Of a DNA stretch of 64,000 nt, positions 62,194-64,000 are shown in pieces. The notes under the pieces were generated by a model. It was not told where the DNA came from. It saw nothing but the letters and a program-made list of their open reading frames with translations, and searched no databases. The DNA lies in NCBI GenBank assembly GCA_013036095.1, contig JAAXCW010000002.1:1-64000 (forward strand). The letters run 5' to 3'. Within the stretch, counting starts at the first letter, position 1. Each line of letters opens with the position of its first letter. The DNA comes from Vulcanimicrobiota bacterium (lineage in GTDB: Bacteria > Vulcanimicrobiota > Vulcanimicrobiia > Vulcanimicrobiales > Vulcanimicrobiaceae). The position numbers and the translations under genes were made by a program.

Positions 62194-64000
62194 TCAAGAA
62201 CTGAGCAGCATGGCCCTAGCGCTCGGTTCGCCCTCGACCAGCGAGCGCAATCCCGCGTGAGCGGGCGCGCGCAGCTCGGGATCCTCGGCGGCGATGCTTT
62301 CGGCCGCCGCTTTCGCGTCGCGGTAGACCGCGATATCCCGTACCAAATCGGCGACCCGGAAGCTGGCCAGTCCCGATTGCGCCGTCCCCGCGAACTCGCC
62401 CGGACCCCGCAGCCGCAGATCTTCTTCGGCGATCGCGAATCCGTCGTTGGAGCCGGCCAGAATCTGCAGACGTTCCAGCTCCTCGGCTTCGTCGGCCGCG
62501 ATGAGCAAGCAATAGGACTGGGCCGCGCCGCGGCCGACGCGCCCACGCAACTGATGAAGCTGCGAGAGCCCGTAGCGCTGTGCGTCGAGTACCACCATAA
62601 CGCTCGCATTTGGGACGTCGACTCCGACTTCGACCACGGTCGTCGCCACCAGCACCTGCACTTCGTTGCGCGCAAACCGCTGCATGGCGTCTTCTTTTTC
62701 GCGCGGTGCCATGCGACCGTGCAGCAGTCCAAGCCGCAGATCAGGAAAGACGGTCTTCTGTAGCCGCTCGGATTCGGCGACCACGCTGGTCAGGTCGAGT
62801 TCAGATTCGTCGATCACCGGCGCGACGATGTAGGCCTGCCTTCCGAGCGCGACGTTCTTGCGCACGAATTCGTAGGCACGGTCCAGGCGGCTTTGTCGCA
62901 AGACGTAGGTTTCGATGGGGGACCGGCCGGGCGGCAGCTCGTCGATAACCGAAACGTCCAAGTCGGCGTAGATCGACTGCGCGAGCGTGCGGGGAATCGG
63001 CGTCGCGGTCATGTGCAGCGTATGCGGCGCGCTTCCTTTAGATCGTAAGCGGGCCCGTTGCTCGACGCCGAACCGGTGCTGCTCGTCGATGATCGCGAGT
63101 CCCAGCCGCGCGAAGTCGACGCCCTCGGTCAGTAACGCATGGGTCCCAACGGCCACCGCCGCTTCGCCGGAACCCAGCCGCGCAACCGCCGACGCGCGCG
63201 CTTTTGCACCTTGACTGCCAAAGACGGCTTCGACGGCGATTCCGAACGGCATCAGGAGCGGAGACAACTTCGCGGCATGCTGCGCTGCCAAAATCTCGGT
63301 GGGAGCCATCAACGCGGACTGAACGCCGTTACGAGCGGCCAGAAGAATCGCCGCCGCCGCGACGAGCGTCTTGCCGCTTCCGACGTCGCCCTGCAGCATG
63401 CGGTTCATCGCAGAATCGCGTCCCATGTCTTCCCAAATCTCACCGATGACGCGCCGCTGCGCCGCCGTGAGCGGAAACGGCAACTCGCGCTGGAGTTCGT
63501 CGAGCAGTTCGGGCGATATGCGCAGAGCCTGCGCGTTGCGTTCGGCCGAACGGGTTTGCCGTTTCATCTGCGCCGCCAGCGCGAGCGCGAGAAATTCGGT
63601 AAAAATAAAGCGCTCGCGCGCTTTATGTGCCTCTTCGGGAGAGGCCGGGGCGTGCATACTGCGGTAAGCTTCCCGCAGCTCCGGAAACCGGCGCGCGCGC
63701 AAAATCGCTTTGGGTAACGGATCGTCGGAAGCGAGTGCGAGCAGCTTCGGCAAATTGCGCGTGACGACTTGGCGGATCTTGCGCGACGTTAAATCTTTCC
63801 CGGCCGGATAGACGGGTACGAGCTCGCCGCGATACGTTTCCCCATCGGTCAGAACCTTGTGGATCGCGACGTTCATAACGGGGCCCGTCAGGGAACGCTG
63901 CGTTCGTCCGCGCACGAACAAACGCATGCCCTGGCGCAGCGCGCCCATCAGATAGCTGCGCCCAAACCATTTTGCCACGAACGTCCCGGACTCGTCGGCG
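62194..64000 (-). CDS. recG: ATP-dependent DNA helicase RecG, N-terminus outside window
   Basis: 602 codons seen, open to the window edge (preceded by SGTFVAKWFGR-type residues of the wedge domain), so the first about 90 residues are missing. Walker A GDVGSGKTLVAAAA, DEQHRFGVEQRARL (DExH box), MTATPIPRTLAQSIYADL, HGRMAPREKEDAMQRF, TTVVEVGVDVPNASVMV and QLRGRVGRGAAQSYCLL are all present. RecG reverses stalled replication forks and processes recombination junctions. The end is followed by the M16 gene. Confidence 0.95.
   Translation of the reverse strand, partial: ADESGTFVAKWFGRSYLMGALRQGMRLFVRGRTQRSLTGPVMNVAIHKVLTDGETYRGELVPVYPAGKDLTSRKIRQVVTRNLPKLLALASDDPLPKAILRARRFPELREAYRSMHAPASPEEAHKARERFIFTEFLALALAAQMKRQTRSAERNAQALRISPELLDELQRELPFPLTAAQRRVIGEIWEDMGRDSAMNRMLQGDVGSGKTLVAAAAILLAARNGVQSALMAPTEILAAQHAAKLSPLLMPFGIAVEAVFGSQGAKARASAVARLGSGEAAVAVGTHALLTEGVDFARLGLAIIDEQHRFGVEQRARLRSKGSAPHTLHMTATPIPRTLAQSIYADLDVSVIDELPPGRSPIETYVLRQSRLDRAYEFVRKNVALGRQAYIVAPVIDESELDLTSVVAESERLQKTVFPDLRLGLLHGRMAPREKEDAMQRFARNEVQVLVATTVVEVGVDVPNASVMVVLDAQRYGLSQLHQLRGRVGRGAAQSYCLLIAADEAEELERLQILAGSNDGFAIAEEDLRLRGPGEFAGTAQSGLASFRVADLVRDIAVYRDAKAAAESIAAEDPELRAPAHAGLRSLVEGEPSARAMLLSS

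Overview
This is a continuous, gene-dense bacterial chromosome segment of high G+C content. I see no phage, plasmid, insertion-sequence, CRISPR, rRNA or tRNA features. Genes abut or overlap almost everywhere, very often by 4 bases (ATGA, GTGA or TTGA), and GTG and TTG starts are about as common as ATG. The block rpsB-tsf-pyrH-frr-uppS-cdsA-dxr-rseP-ispG, the block recG-rsmD-coaD-YlbL-like, a short EF-Ts, a type 3 (archaeal/eukaryotic-like) prolyl-tRNA synthetase, an Amj-type lipid II flippase and CsrA fit a deep-branching bacterium on the Terrabacteria side. Candidatus Eremiobacterota (WPS-2) is my best guess, but it is an inference from style and gene content, not a proven placement.

Layout. 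1-6.2 kb (minus): a truncated Gly-rich lipoprotein gene, then lpd, a nitrilase-like glutaminase subunit, nadE, a siroheme-type dehydrogenase and cinA in one run led by glpX. 6.3-9.8 kb (plus): three membrane proteins for surface glycosylation (PIG-V-like mannosyltransferase, GtrA flippase, ArnT/PMT-like transferase). 9.8-17.7 kb (minus): a large membrane protein, a TPR lipoprotein, the lipid II flippase Amj, an M16 protease, proS and a Tat-exported GH79-like protein. 17.8-20 kb (plus): cobalamin adenosyltransferase and an amino-acid permease. 20-28.5 kb (minus): the translation, nucleotide, lipid and isoprenoid operon behind an rpsB promoter and structured leader. 28.7-32.1 kb (minus): ABC exporter, glycosyltransferase and csrA in one operon. 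32.2-37.3 kb: a B-box membrane protein, photolyase, cytochrome c lipoprotein, and an ECF sigma factor with an anti-sigma factor that ends in a TonB-like domain. 37.3-45.4 kb: moaA, a 163-bp inverted-repeat element, a LolA-like protein, queG, and a moaD-moaE-hydrolase-moeZ operon for molybdopterin. 45.4-56.2 kb: mixed metabolism and secreted proteins (ATP-grasp-like enzyme, OBAP protein, FkbM methyltransferase, PhoU, enoyl-CoA hydratase, thiolase, a DUF2249-CRP fusion regulator). 56.2-64 kb (minus): recG, a double M16 peptidase, HAD phosphatase, rsmD, coaD, a coiled-coil protein and a YlbL-like protease.

The genes join several pathways: NAD synthesis, MEP isoprenoid synthesis feeding undecaprenyl phosphate (ispG, dxr, uppS), lipid-carrier-dependent glycosylation, molybdopterin synthesis, and envelope quality control. 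The strongest non-coding signals are the 163-bp element with 31-bp terminal inverted repeats before moaA (38356-38518), a 27-bp RNA-type helix at 45827-45905 whose imperfections are almost all G-U pairs on the plus strand only, an inverted repeat inside dxr that coincides with extra residues, and paired hairpins in the rpsB leader carrying CsrA-like GGA motifs.
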